Positions 10,641-23,200 of a stretch of DNA of 64,000 bases are shown here, piece by piece. The position numbers were made by a program, and so were the translations under genes. Source of the DNA: Atherinomorus stipes. Lineage: Eukaryota; Chordata; Actinopteri; Atheriniformes; Atherinidae. The notes under the pieces were generated by a model. That model was not told the origin of the DNA. It searched no databases and saw nothing but the letters and a program-made list of their open reading frames with translations. The stretch covers positions 1-64,000 of the forward strand of contig JALJCO010001361.1 in assembly GCA_023101725.1 (NCBI GenBank), in the 5' to 3' direction. The first letter of the stretch is position 1. Every line of letters begins with the position of its first letter.

Positions 10641-11104
10641 ACGGAAAGGTCTGTCTTTCTAGGACTGCTCAGTTATGGAAAAAATTCATTATCATGATCA
10701 TTTAGGCTAATACTGAAAACACAATTATTCAAATGATTTTTTTCTAGTTACACGATGCATTAATTTAGCATTTCTTTCTAAGGTTTATAGCACTGAAAAT
10801 AAATATAGGCTACAAATATGAACTTTACAGCTATTTTGCAATGTATAAAACATTAAATAAATTAAACAAATATACTTTGAATGTTAAATTAATGCAAATA
10901 ACATAAATATATCCAAAATAAACAATGTATCCAGCTGTTCTGCAATTTCTCTGTATTTGAAAAATAAATATACTTATTTATATGAAAAACATCCCAAAAC
11001 AAACTTTGTTGAGCTTCAGTGCAATGGTAGAACATGACAAATCTAACATTTTTGTTAATGACACCCAACAAACTGCCTGGGATCACCTCAGAATAACTTT
11101 TAGA

Positions 11105-11740
11105 AACATCATTTAGTGTATTTTTAGAGCCTAAACAGTACTACGTTACTTTTCGGAAGCGCACATATGCACATTCATGAAACTACGGAAGCCTCGGCGT
11201 TCACAGCCTACTCTGCCGATAATGCAAGCTTAGAAGAAGAAATTTGCTGTTTACATTGTTCTAAAAGCGACAGAGCTGCAGACAAACCGGGACAAACACA
11301 AGAGGGTCCAAGAGGGGTTGGATATTGATGTAAAACAAAGAAAAAAAGAGAAAGAGAACGCGCGATCTCGTCTGCCGCGGCTTCCATGGTTTTGTGAACG
11401 CGCATCGGCGTGCTCGCAGGAGATGTGATGTAGTATTGTTTAGGCTGTAAAAATGTACAAAATGATGTGGTTTCCAGTAAATTCTGTACGCTACCCACTC
11501 AGGACACTTGGATTACATTGGACGAGCAGTATGGAGGAATATTGACAAGTTTTTGTGGACTTTTATGGACCTTTTTGGCTCGGACACCGGTGAACTCCAT
11601 TATATGAAAGTTGGGTGGAAACAAGAAGCCTTCCTGATCACCGGCTGCATTTGAGATATTAAAAAAGTGCTCCAGAGTCTTTCTCAACATGAGGGAAAGT
11701 GGAAAATAAAGTTAAATCATTCTGTGGGTGAACTATTCCT
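11105..11740. mobile_element. TTAA foldback MITE, partial copy
   Basis: The right end (CATTCTGTGGGTGAACTATT then CCT) is followed by TTAA at 11741-11744. The body matches the right arm and centre of the foldback at 34879-35771. The left arm is absent. The frame at 11499-11690 (minus) is part of the arm and not a gene. Confidence 0.75.
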
Positions 11741-12125
11741 TTAAGTTTCGTTTTCCTGTATTCAGTAACGAGGCCGTTTTAAATCTCCGTCTTCTGCCGG
11801 TTTAGTGTTCATGGACGTCGTTAGGCCTGTTAGAGTTTAATGTTTGCACTACTGCTGTTTTTCATCCTGATGGGATCTACTTGACTACAGCTGCATATGC
11901 GCACATCCCGGCTGAATGTGGTGGTGAAAAAGGTTCATGCTTTCACAAAGTGCAGTAACTGCTTCTAATTTTTTCAGAAGAAAAATGAAGTAAACTACGG
12001 CAAATTACGGTTCTTTAAAGTGTACCTCCACGTTACTTGCTGGGAGAAGAGGGGCGCGGTGACCCTGACAGCATCGATTTGCCAACATTAAACAAGCGTT
12101 GATGACTAGACCGAGGTTGAAAATA

Positions 12126-12480
12126 AAGCCCCTTTCAGACTTGCACTGGAAAGCAGTAACATAGCGGGCTCTGTCCTTTAAAACGTTTGCATTCAGACAT
12201 GCGATCTGCTGTTTTACCTCGGAGATGTAGCAGACATGTACCGGCTGGTCCACATGTCATAAGAGCGGAAATGTTGCAGCACGTCGTTTTGGCTGAACGC
12301 ACAAGAAAATGTTCTGGACAGAGTTGAAGGGAGAGCGGGACTGTGCTGACTTTTCCCCAACATTTCCTGATGTCTGAAAGCACTCGGGACGCAATAAGTC
12401 CAGAACGAAGCGGCATGTTTGAAAAGACGAATCATAAAGTGCAGATGAACTTTACCGCTCATGTTCCGCATTATTCTTGG
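12126..12480. repeat. Interspersed repeat copy related to 3676-4878
   Basis: It shares the CCCCTTTCAGACTTGC start, ACCTCGGAGATGTAG, TTTTGGCTGAACGCACAAG and GGGACGCAATAAGTCC blocks with the copy at 3.7 kb, but lacks its 0.9 kb inner segment. Its open frames on the minus strand are unsupported as genes. Confidence 0.65.
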
Positions 12481-12499
12481 GTCAGTATGTATTTCTTCC

Positions 12500-13100
12500 A
12501 CAAAACCAAATAAAGAAATTTCTATAAAGTTAATTCGGGAATTGTAAATTGACCCAATTAGTTACTGTGGAGAGAAAATTCATCGCTTGGCATGTCTGCA
12601 TCTTATCTGATGGAATCACACATGGCTTCCTGCATTTCTGATAAATGTTTAGCATTTACATTATTGCATCCAGATAATTACAGCAAGAGCACAGTGGTCA
12701 TGGTAGCTCATGCCTCACAGGCTTAATGTGTTTAAAAGAACTTTAAAATAATGCTTTTTCAATAGAAAAGAGTTGGAGGAGAAAGTCTGGCTTTTAACTG
12801 GCTTCATGACCCCCCCACCCCCCCACTACCTGATGTGAATATTGAATGTTATTTTATGAGAGCTAAGCTCCTCCTGTAATTTCATCCTAGCAGCATTTGA
12901 ATTTTATGTCATGCCACTGACAGTTGTTTCGTAATAAACTTTTCATATTTTGAATTTTGTTTAATTTCATATACATACATGAATATAACTTAATTATAAA
13001 CATGTCATACCGTACCACCAGCAACAGAGTTAAACACTACAGTTTAAAAAATAGAAGAATGGAAGGAAATAGATGAAAATGATTTTTTTTTCTTAAATCA
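12500..13100. other. nek6 intron, no feature seen
   Basis: AT-rich, with a C-rich run at 12810-12826. No coding or repeat structure that I can define. Confidence 0.5.
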
Positions 13101-13101
13101 G

Positions 13102-13195
13102 TGACCCATTGAATTTCCCAGGGACCCACTCACATCGTCACCTGTGGGTCCCAGGGACTCACTCATACCGTCACCTGTGGGTCCCAGGGACTCAC
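13102..13195. repeat. Short tandem repeat, about 2.5 units of ~33 bp
   Basis: CACCTGTGGGTCCCAGGGAC followed by TCACT occurs at least twice head to tail, with a diverged first unit (TTTCCCAGGGACCCACTCAC). Confidence 0.75.
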
Positions 13196-14187
13196 TATGT
13201 TGGAAACCTACATCACTGCTGAAACCGTGATATTTTTGCTCAAGGTTATCGCACCATCACAATTTCATACCGGCAGGAGCACCAGGAGGTTTCCATGGCT
13301 ACAACAACCACATACTCAACTCCGATGCTCATGCCACATATACATGTTCCTTATAAATGATCAGACTTTCAAACAGTATCAGATTTACTACGAAGAAGCA
13401 TCGTTACAACAAATAAACCCAGGGAACACTCATCTCCTGACTGTTCCTGCTAAGTGAACTGGAATTAATGGCGTGTTTACCCTGCTCTTGGTGAAAGTAT
13501 CACCAGTTTTACCAAACCAAAGGAACAAGATAATGATGTGGAGGAGAAAGCAATTACAGGCATGCATAATGTATGACAGCAGAGTCTGCTATGACCCAGC
13601 AGCTCGTAGACATGAACAACACATTCTTGGCTGCATGGTGGGCCGAGTGTTTGGGGTGATGACTCACGATGACTTGACTCTTTGTTCTTCCTTCAAATGG
13701 AAATGAGAGTGTTTTCAGACAACTGGAGCCTTCACAGAAAGTTTTATTAGGAAAAAATAGATTTCTGAACTCCCGAGTGGCTCCCATGGACGTTTCCTAC
13801 CAGCTTCTGTTGCAACTCCACACAAGCTACAAGGATGCCAGCCATCTCATGTGTGCAGCGTCGATATGATTGAAAAGTCATCCCAGTAATGAAAGCAAAT
13901 TCCTCATAGTTACTGTCATCAAATACCGAAGCTGGTGATTAGATCTCACCACAAATTGCAACTAAACCGTTAAAGCAGCTCAAGCTGCAACCTGTTATAA
14001 CATTACAGGTATCATTTTTAAATTTGCCATCTCTGATGAGTCAGTTATAAGTATTTAACGGAGGGAACGTGTGCTGACTCGCTCTGAAAAACCTCCGTGC
14101 CAACTGGGCCTCATGCCACGACTCAGGCTGCATCTGAGGCATAGATCTGGATCCAGGATCCGTCAAGCTGTTAATCACCGCGCCTCT
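13196..14187. other. nek6 intron, no gene
   Basis: Several short open frames occur, but none shows a domain, splice logic or homology I recognise. Confidence 0.5.
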
Positions 14188-14372
14188 ACAGCGCTGTGGA
14201 GGAATTTTGTTCCACTCATCTTTGCAGAATTGTTGTCATTCAGCCACATTGGAGGCTTTTCCAGCATGAACCACCTTTTTAAGGTCATGCCACAGCATCT
14301 CAATGGCATTCAGGTGGGGACTTTGACTAGGCCACTCCAAAGTCTTCATGTTGTTGTTCTTAAGCCATTCAG
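14188..14372 (-). pseudogene. Tc1 transposase C-terminal fragment
   Basis: Reads antisense as the Tc1 segment LKNNNMKTLEWPSQSPHLNA, with IEMLWHDLKK behind it. It is collinear with 57990-58170. The PHLN(A)IE..WHDLKK block contains the final catalytic acid of DD34E transposases. It is the left part of a decayed Tc1 copy whose right TIR is at 15652-15795. Confidence 0.82.
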
Positions 14373-14625
14373 GGGGTTGTGATTGTGTGGCAATCACAAA
14401 CTTTTTTTTTTTTAGATCAAAACAGAACAGGTTGCAATTGAAAAATAAAAATAGACAGCATATTTCCTCAACTTTAATCAATAATAATGTTTGAAAGTAA
14501 AAACATACAAGTATTTTTCTTATGAATCAGTCCTCTTTGATTTCAAGTTTTAAAAAAAAATATGGTTACAAATTTTTCCTTTTTGGTTGCAAATTCTAAA
14601 GTTTTGTGAATTCAAGAGCACTTAA

Positions 14626-15093
14626 AGACACACAACGTAACTTTTAGACCTTAAAAATCTGTGTTTCTGACTCGTTTTGATGTCACACCAACATTCATTA
14701 TGCGCATTTTCGAGCTGTCAGTGCCCAGAGCCGTCCCGGGGCTCAGAAACAGCACTATGTAAGATTCCCATCCGGGACGCGACTGTGACTTTGCAGCCAA
14801 CTATTGGTTGCAGCACCGCGTCACTCACTAGCAACCGGATGTAAACCAGGTATCAACATCGTGGGTGTTTTGAATGCGCATCATGTCGAATTTGGTAAAG
14901 AAACGCAAGGAAACATCATCGAAGGAAGAGAAGAAAAGAAACAGAGGAAGGGACAGAACAAGAGTCAAGATAAGACTGTCTTTTACTGGCTGGAGTGAGC
15001 TTACAGTACAGGTACGAACAAGATGGATGCTAGTTTAGCCGCCGATAGGGGGCGTGTGACTGAGAAAACTGCTGAAAGTTCCGTTGTGTGTCT
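14626..15093. mobile_element. TTAA-target MITE, 468 bp
   Basis: It is bounded by TTAA at 14622-14625 and 15094-15097. The inverted ends are AGACACACAACG and CGTTGTGTGTCT. The frame at 14804-14998 inside is not conserved with anything I recognise. It lies in the space between the two Tc1 pieces. Confidence 0.82.
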
Positions 15094-15651
15094 TTAATGG
15101 GCGGGGCCTACACTGATGGATGAGAGGCGTGTTTCTATTGGTTGGTGTGAACTGGTTCCACTTCTCCCTGTGCTGTGCTGCTTGGAGCAAAGTTGATAGC
15201 ATGTAGCTCTTGCAACGTTTCCCATAAGTAATGAATTGTGCTATATATGGTTAGCTGCAGTCTGCTATTCATTCACAACAACATCACCACAATGAATTAT
15301 AACGCTCTGCTGCTGCAAACACACTGATTATCAGCGACATGGTTGTCTCTGCTGGTCTGAGCTCAGTAGCTGAGTGAGTGAATTACAGGGAAGCATGTAC
15401 AACGTAGGGCTGTGATCACACACATGGTCATAATATCTGTATTTTTGTATCATATCGCAGAGTGATCAGACTGTATGTGAGAGCCTGGGAGTGCTAGTAG
15501 CTATATGAGATTGCGACCCGAGGTAAAGCCCAAATTACACAACTTACTTATTGAGGTGAAATCATTTGCTGACAGCTTGGTCCCCCCCAGTTCAAAAATC
15601 CCATCTGCACCCCTGAGGTAGGGATTTCAATTGATCTAAGTAAGATAGTAA

Positions 15652-15784
15652 TGGGCACATTTTGTGTTTACTTGTGTTATCTTTGTCTAATATTTCAATT
15701 TGTTTGATGATCTGAGACATGTAAGTGTGACAAAGATGCAAAAAAAAATAAGAAATCAGGAAGGGGGATAAACTTTTTCACCCA

Positions 15785-15790
<6 letters not shown>
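15652..15790. repeat. Tc1 right terminal inverted repeat, orphan
   Basis: It matches the right TIR of the Tc1 family (TTTGTGTTTACTTGTGTTAT and AATCAGGAAGGGGG..AACTTTTTCA). With 14188-14372 it marks one broken antisense copy whose middle has been lost or replaced. Confidence 0.8.

Positions 15791-15845
<55 letters not shown>
15789..15845. repeat. (TA)n microsatellite
   Basis: About 26 TA dinucleotides, followed by short ACAC/ATAC stretches. Confidence 0.95.
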
Positions 15846-17126
15846 CACACACACATACATACATATATAAACCATTCCCGTACATGAATGATGAAACTGC
15901 ATCCAGTAGATGGGAGAAAAGAAATGTTTCATTAAATAAGTGTGATTAAATTGTACTTCATTGTAGTACTACGACTACTTCATAGTATTGTTCCTAAACA
16001 GGAGAAAAATCGCAACATCTTCAGATCCACAAATTAATTATCCTAGCGATGCATATCAATATTTTATGTAGTTTTCAGAGGACAGCTAAGCCACAGCTGT
16101 AGCCACTGATAGCCTAAATCTCCACCTGCTGGCAGGTGAAGTACTGCGCAGTCGCCACTCCAGTTCTTAAGAAAAAGTCACACTTCGGTCCGAAATGGGA
16201 TCATGTTTACAGTTTTACAACATCCTGTGTTGCTATTTTACACAAACAATGTTATAAAATATAGCTCCTTTGCAAACCATAAAAATCAAATGCTCAGAGT
16301 GACGTAAACCACATCCATGGATGGCCTGAGGCAGAGTGGTGATGATGTGTGAAGGGGGCGTGTCAGAAAGGAGGCATCTAAAAGAGACCGTGGCGAAATG
16401 TGAAGATGTCAGATGCAAATACGTTTGTTTTAGGTTCTACATATGTACGGTACTTTCAAAACAACTGAAGGCAACAGTTACTTTATGTGCTATAAAAGGA
16501 AACTACAGCCAGGAAATGTGAAACCTCTTTAAAATATTTCAGTTCTCTTTCACACTCAGCTGCCTTTTCCAACTTCCCAACATTTCATCAGCTGCTCCAC
16601 CAGTGAAAACTACATGTGGTGCGTAAGTGATGCATTCACTTCCTCTTCTCACCATGAAAATGAGACCGCAATCTTGTACTCATCACCTCCAACAACCAAT
16701 AGCAGCCATGGGGACGGTGAGGAAGCGGTCTCAGATTGGTGAAGAAACTTACAGAGTTGCTTCCATGAATGAAAAACTTTGCTCCGGTTTAATACAATCT
16801 GATGCTGGTTTTCTGACCCCTGGTGGAGGCCTTCACACTGCAATAATTCTGACATATTACACAGTAAAACTGCACATGGAGGCAAATTTTCATTACTAAT
16901 ATCATTATTATTAAGAATAAATACTAATACTACTAAGTAATAATAATAAATAACTGAAAAAAAGACAAAAAAATCTGCCCATTATTTTCTGGGTCAGGCA
17001 TTGAGGGCTTCCAGCCACATTTCCGCACATTTTGAGCGATGTTCCCCCCCCCCCCCCCCCCACAGGGACCGACTGAAAATCAGGTCTTTCCACAACAACA
17101 GAAATGATAAAACAATTGATCTGATC
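15846..17126. other. nek6 intron, no gene
   Basis: Includes a C-run at about 17045-17062. I see no domain-bearing frame and no clear element end. Confidence 0.5.
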
Positions 17127-17440
17127 TCGAGATGCAATGATCCAATATCAGATCAGATACCAACTCCATTATAGTTTAAATTGGATGAATGAGGTCAATC
17201 CAGTCATTTCTTTATTTTATCAGTATCATAATTAATGTACACTTTACTATTAATAAATAATATGTACATTCATATCTGTGTTAATCTGTTACCTCTCTTA
17301 ACAAGGCTAAATATTTATGTCAAGCCTGAAGCCTTCATTCACATGACAAGGTAAACGGTTCATTCATTCAACAGTAGTATTGTATCGGGTATCGGCCGAT
17401 ATGCTTCGCCCAGGGATCAACTGAATCGGTGCATCTCTAA
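17127..17440. mobile_element. hAT-like MITE
   Basis: The left end TCGAGATGCAATGATCC pairs with the right end GAATCGGTGCATCTCTAA. The GGGTATCGGCCGATAT tract is typical of the family that recurs across this window. No clear target duplication remains. Confidence 0.6.
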
Positions 17441-17470
17441 TTTGAACATGTTTTTCAAAAAGTTCAGTTG

Positions 17471-17900
17471 AGAAGATAAGATAAGATAAGAAAATCTTTA
17501 TTGTCCCCGAGGGGCAATTTGTTTTGCATCTGTAGTCCATACATACACAAAACAAGCAAACAACAAGAAAGAAAAAAACAAAAAAACAAAAAACATACTA
17601 ATTGTGGATTAATTATATGGAAGGAGATACAGATATGTACACATACATACACATTCATGTACATAAAAAGTAAGAATAAATACATTAAACACAATAATTA
17701 TCTGTGAGTTATTTAAAAAAGCCCCAACAACACAATTTATGTAACAGCATCAGCGCCTAAAACCTATTTAAAAAACCAACAGCTGATGGGACGAATGACC
17801 TCAAGTATCTATTAGATTTGGCCTTCCTAACATAAGAAAATCTCCTCCCTGTTGGTAAGAGTGTAAACTCTGCGTGTAGGGGGTGCCGTGGGTCCTCTAG
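17471..17900 (-). mobile_element. Rex1/CR1-type LINE, 3' end in antisense
   Basis: On the minus strand the segment at about 17775-17855 reads RFSYVRKAKSNRYLRSFVPS then AVGFLN, the C-terminus of a fish LINE reverse transcriptase. A 3' UTR follows, ending CGGGGACAATAAAGATTTTC and a (TTATC)n-type tail at 17471-17490. It is 5'-truncated. Confidence 0.75.
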
Positions 17901-19055
17901 GCTTTGAAGAGTCAGTGTTAACCCAGATTTCTGCAGTGTATTAAACCTGCATTAACTCTGTGGTTTAAGGACACAGCAGCGCATCCATATGGCATGACAG
18001 GTTTAATGCCTGGACCAGACAACGCAAATTTAGCCCCATTTGGTCCCGACAGACACGTCACAGATGAACGCTCATCATTGTTCCTGATTCTGCGCTGTCA
18101 GATCGCAGAACCCGATGCAGAACGTGACGCGACCACGACACAAAGGCCCAATCCCAATGTTCCTCCTACTGTCAATTAGAGCTCGACCGATATGGGATTC
18201 TTGAGGCCGATTCCGATATTGGGGGCTTTAAAGGCCTCCTTCCACTGAAAACCCGTTTAACTTGCTCCTTCTGAAATACGGAGGGTTTCCCCTTGTTTAC
18301 TTACACATGCTGACTTGCTAGCGTTGCGTTCCCTCCAGTCGGCTGTGCTTTCTCTTTAGAGGAACAATACGAAGAAAAGAGCGAATCGGGAACAGCCTTG
18401 CACTTCTACGTAACATTTCAAATAGCGTATCCCACGTGGGGTTTCTATCTGTCCATTGGAAGGCAGGTAACCCTCCACTACACACTAGAAGTAAAGACGG
18501 CACGAATGTAGCTTCGGAGTTGAGAAGCTAATTAGCTAACTGTTTGTTAGCATGGCGGAACAAACTTGTTTGTCGGCTCTATTTCCTGTCTGTAACAAAA
18601 TAAGAGTGGAGGGCGGAGCTTCCTTCATACACTGATGGGAGGCAGCCAATCAGACGGAAATTCATGAGAAGGACCCGGAAAAGCTGCCGTTGGACCACAA
18701 GCCTCTCTTCTAGTATACAAATACAGCTGGATACAAAGATACCAGAAGGTTTTTTTTTAAACAGAAACGATGCAGAATGCATTCAATAATAATGGAGAAC
18801 ACAGAAATATTAATGAAATGACCACGGAAGTACAACTTTAAAAAACTTGATATCAGATATATTGTCCGATATCCGATATCGGCCGATATCCGCTGTCAGC
18901 CGATATATATCAGCCAGGATATTAAAAAATGAACATGTGTAGCCGGTCTGTTTCGGCACCGTCTATAATCTGCGTTGTGTCTGTAGTTGAAGGATGAGGC
19001 GGAGAGCTTGCATGTCTTGCAACCAGCCAGTGGGTTTATTCTGCGGGGGACGACA

Positions 19056-19145
19056 CTGTCCAAAACATATTTTCATCAGTACAGCAACTTCATTGATCTG
19101 GCTTCACCATGCACACCTCTCCTCAGCGGGGCTTCTAGCAAACTG
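19056..19145 (-). repeat. Fused E1-E2 segment inside the LTR, intron-less copy
   Basis: These 90 nt equal 19719-19747 (29 nt) joined directly to 19408-19468 (61 nt). The 250 nt that separate those blocks (19469-19718) begin GTGAGT and end CAAG on the element's sense strand. The junction here reads GAGGAGAG|GTGTGCATGG. The same structure is in the 5' LTR. Confidence 0.95.
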
Positions 19146-19407
19146 GAGTGAAAGTGTGTGCCTACTAACAGTTCATAAAAGAAAATAATACACAGTGTAA
19201 ATGCTAACAGCTTAATATTGACTTTCTTTTACAGCTTAAAATATACCACAGAATTGTATCACCCACTCAGTAATCACAATTTTATATATTTTTTACATTT
19301 GAAAACTGAAATAACAATCAAATCTAATAAATTGTCAGAACACACAATTATACATAGTAAAAAAAATAATTCCCCAATACAATAATTCAATTAACAAGTT
19401 CTCATAC

Positions 19408-19747
19408 CTGTCCAAAACATATTTTCATCAGTACAGCAACTTCATTGATCTGGCTTCACCATGCACACCTTGAATCGGGAGAGAAACGGGGAAACCAGCG
19501 GACCGCATGAGAGAAACCGAACATGTGCTCCAGTTAAGTGAGCATTTTTAAACGAGCACAATTCAATAAAGCTCTGCACTGCGTCCAAACATATAAAAAT
19601 ATAACATGAAAAGTCTCTAGCATGACCAAAACACGGTATGAGACTATGTAAAAGGAGTTTGAACCATATTTTAACATTTTTTCACAATGTATTGGGAGGA
19701 GCACTTCTCAAGACTCACCTCTCCTCAGCGGGGCTTCTAGCAAACTG
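19408..19747 (-). repeat. Unspliced counterpart of the E1-E2 segment
   Basis: Sense order: E1 (19747-19719), intron-like GTGAGT...TTCAAG (19718-19469), E2 (19468-19408), then a donor-like GTATGAG at 19407. The second intron-like stretch runs to a CACTCCAG acceptor at about 19143-19146. Confidence 0.92.
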
Positions 19748-19929
19748 AGGATCGGCGCGAACAGGAAGTTACATCACAAAAAGGAAACCGGGATCGTGTC
19801 AATAAAATAAAAGCTTCAAAATAAAATAAGTACATTAAAAACGGAATATAATACAGGACAAACTGTACAGAGACATAGTGGGTGGTTCTTTGGTGAAATA
19901 TAAATAAGTATATTTGCATACCTGCTACA

Positions 19930-19941
19930 TCCACCCCTCCT
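19930..19941 (-). promoter_or_regulatory. Polypurine tract
   Basis: AGGAGGGGTGGA on the minus strand lies directly before the 3' LTR, as expected for the plus-strand primer of an LTR retrotransposon. Confidence 0.85.
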
Positions 19942-20255
19942 AAATTTCACCAAAATCCAAACCAGCATGGAAAGTATTCCAGCTTACACTGTGAAATGCC
20001 CCGACAATCCGGCATGGGTTCATCATAAACTCTCAGCTTATGTCTCGGCTCTATAAGCCACCTATAAAACAGGTTCAGAAAGAACACAAGGGTGATCAGG
20101 CCTTCGTTCCTCTTAGATTAATATGATGCCGCTTACACCACACATTCCCCTTGCCACTCACAGGCAAAACATACAGTATACATCAAATGACAAAGATGTT
20201 ACCGCTTAAACTCAACAAATGTAACAAAAAAAGTATGCTGTCCAAGCTTGGTACT

Positions 20256-23200
20256 TTAAAATAATGAAAGAAGCGACTGAGATCTCCTGCCAACAGAACT
20301 TGCCAGATTTCTGAAATCAAAAGGTTTTTGAACCATAGACTCAATGAGTCGATTCACTTTCTTACTGACTCTACCCACTCGTGTTCTGACAACAGGTTCT
20401 CTGTTTTCTGATGGTTGTACCTTTTTGATGTTATGTCCTGAGTCACCTGAAGTCGCCTGTTCATCTGTACAATGAACAGAGTCTGCCGATGGTAGACATG
20501 CCTCAGAGTCACCCCCCAAGTCTGTGGAATGTATCTGGGAACTGATCTCTCCAGTATCTGAAACAAGTGAGTCTGAGTCAAATTCTGCAGCTAAACTGTT
20601 CAGGTTGCTGTCTTTGTCACAGCTGTCAGTCTCTCTGAGAGGGCGTTTCATGTAGTCATCAGCTGACTGTCTTTCACAGTCCACAAATTGATGACTTTGG
20701 CTTTGATGAGACCGTTCTGACAGTCCTTCATCGAAGCTGGAAAGACTCTCGTCTGCTGCTCTGTTCAGTATCCATGAGCTTGTTCTCTCCTCAATGTTTT
20801 CCTCCTCCAAGGTGTCAAGGCAGTCAGCGACACATGAAGCTTCCCCTGTTTCATCCATTTCTTTCTCAGATATTGCAACAGGTAAGAAGCTGATGTCCAG
20901 GACCAAGTTACGATGCACTGTCTTTATGTTTCCTTGGTCATCCTCCAGCTTATATGTATGAGTCTGAAGATTTCTGTCCTTGACCGAGTACACTGTTGCA
21001 TCCCACTTGTCAGCCAACTTTTTCTTTCCTTTTCCACCTTTGTTTGCAAGTAGCACTCTGTCTCCAATGTCCAGATGAGTGCCTTTTACTTTCTTGTTGT
21101 ATCCACCTGCCTGTTTGTCCTGTTCTTTAACAGCATGTGTTTGGGCAATCCTGGCTGCTTCGTGAAGATGTGACATCAGTGTTCTCACATAGTTCTTATG
21201 ATCAACAACGACAGGGTCATGTAACACCTGTTTAAACATCACATCTACAGGGAGCCTTGGAACTCGGCCGAACATTAACTGGAAAGGGGCATATCCTGTG
21301 GTTTCATGTATCGTTGCATTATATGCAAATGTCAGAGTCTGTATTTGCTGAGGCCACTTGTGTTTCTCCTTGAGAGGCAAAGATCGGAGCATGCTGCCAA
21401 GCGTCCTATTGAACCTTTCAGTGCCTCCATTTCCCATGGGGTGGTACGCTGTGGTACGTGACTTTGAGACTCCCGATAGGTTGAGGAGTTCTGCGATGAG
21501 CTCACTTTCGAAGTTTGCCCCCCGATCTGAGTGGATCCTTCCTGGGAAGCCATACACACAAAACACATTGTCCCACAGTTTCTTGGCTACTTGCTTAGCT
21601 GTTTGGTTGGTGCACGGGAAGGCATGTGCTAACCTAGTAAAGTGATCAGTCAGGACAAGCACATCGACTGAATTCTGCTTACTATCTTCAGCACTCCAGA
21701 AATCCAAACAAACTAATTCCATAGGAGCGGAGGTCCTGATGCTTGTCAGAGGGGCACGAGCATGGGGATCTGGTGTTTTGGCTAGGATGCACCTTTGGCA
21801 GCACTTGACATACTCTTTGATCTCCGACTCTATCTTAGGCCAGAAAAACCGCTGCCTTGCTAGATGCAGAGTTCGTGCTTGCCCCTGATGTCCAGCTGCA
21901 TCATGAATGCCATGTAGAGCTTGTTCTTTGAGGTTGTCAGGCAGAACAAACTGATGTCTCCTGCGCTTATTGAAAGGGTCTTTTGTAACCCGGTAAAGGA
22001 CACCACTCTCCATTTTGAGTCTTTCAAACTGCTTACTGAGGACTAAAGCTTTTGCATCAAATGATGTTCTTTCACGACGAGATGGTCGCCTCCTCTGGAT
22101 AACAAATGGCAGGATCTTTGAAATAGTGGGATCAGACTCCTGGCTACGCTGGAGTTCATCTAATGTGAACATTGGCAGTGCGTCTTGGCCTGGCAGCATG
22201 AGATCCTGAACAGACTGACACAGTTCCACAGCTCTGATTTCAGCAGCTAGATCCCACTGATCTTGGACGTCCAAAAGAGCCTGGACAGCTCCTGCATCAC
22301 AGTTGAAGTTTTGGGGGTTAGACTGGGATTCTGCAACATCTTGTTTTGATCTCTTCACCTTGTGGTGCTGGACCTTTAGATGGAAGGTGTCCTGGACACC
22401 ATCTGGGCTGATACTAACAGCTTCGGCAAGCAAGCGATTGTACTGTTCTGTGAGGAGTCTATGGCTGACTGTTGTCGCAAATGGGTCTCTGCTAAGAGCA
22501 TCAGCTACTGTGTTTTTCGTGCCGGGTATGTGTTTCAGGTCAAATGTGTAGGGTGCCAACTTGGATACCCAACGCTGTTCACATGCGTCAAGTTTAGGCT
22601 TCGTCATGATGTAAGTAAGTGGATTGTTATCAGTCCACACGGTAAAAGGCTGACCTCTGAGCCAGTGGCTGAACTTCTCACATACACTCCACTTCAAAGC
22701 CAAAAACTCGAGCCTATGCGCTGGGTATTTTTTCTGAGAACTGCTCAGAGTTTTGCTGGCAAAAGCGATGGGGCGGGCTTTCTTTTCTCCAGCTGGTATT
22801 TGAGACAAGACGGCACCGAGCCCATCTAACGAGGCATCAATGGACAGGATGAGGGGTAGTGAGAAATCTGGATGTGCAAGAACAACACAATTCAAGAGTT
22901 TCTCTTTCAAGGCAGAAAAGGCTGCGTCACATTCACCTGTCCAGTCAGATGGTCTGAGGTTTCTGTATGATCCAGCATTTGTGTTTGTTTTGGCTTTCCC
23001 TCTCCTCTTCTGCCCAGCAGTGAGAGCAAACAATGGCTTGGCTATGGAAGAACAACTTGGAATGAAATGTTGGTAGTAAAATACCATGCCAAGGAAGGAT
23101 TTGATCCTCTTCACTGATGGCGTGCAGCCGTCATTATCCATCAGGTCAGATTTTGTCATCTTGGTTATGACCTCAATCTTTTCTGGGTCCACAGCCACTC

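Larger units (their letters stand above)
18938..19929 (-). repeat. 3' LTR of the Gypsy element (992 bp)
   Basis: It is bounded by TGTAGC...GCTACA. On the sense strand it holds a U3 part (19929 to about 19748), a 29-nt block E1, a GT...AG stretch of 250 nt, a 61-nt block E2, a second GT...AG stretch of about 262 nt, then E1 and E2 again fused without the first stretch. A final block with an AATAAA signal (19040-19035) follows. TSS and R/U5 limits cannot be fixed by eye. Confidence 0.95.

Noticed and set aside
16627..16899. 90-codon plus-strand frame in a nek6 intron
   Set aside because: No recognisable domain, no splice context; the opposite strand is equally open.
18994..19188. Plus-strand frame starting MRRRACMSC, repeated exactly at 26647-26841
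   Set aside because: It lies in the LTR, antisense to the element. The repetition is explained by the two LTRs.
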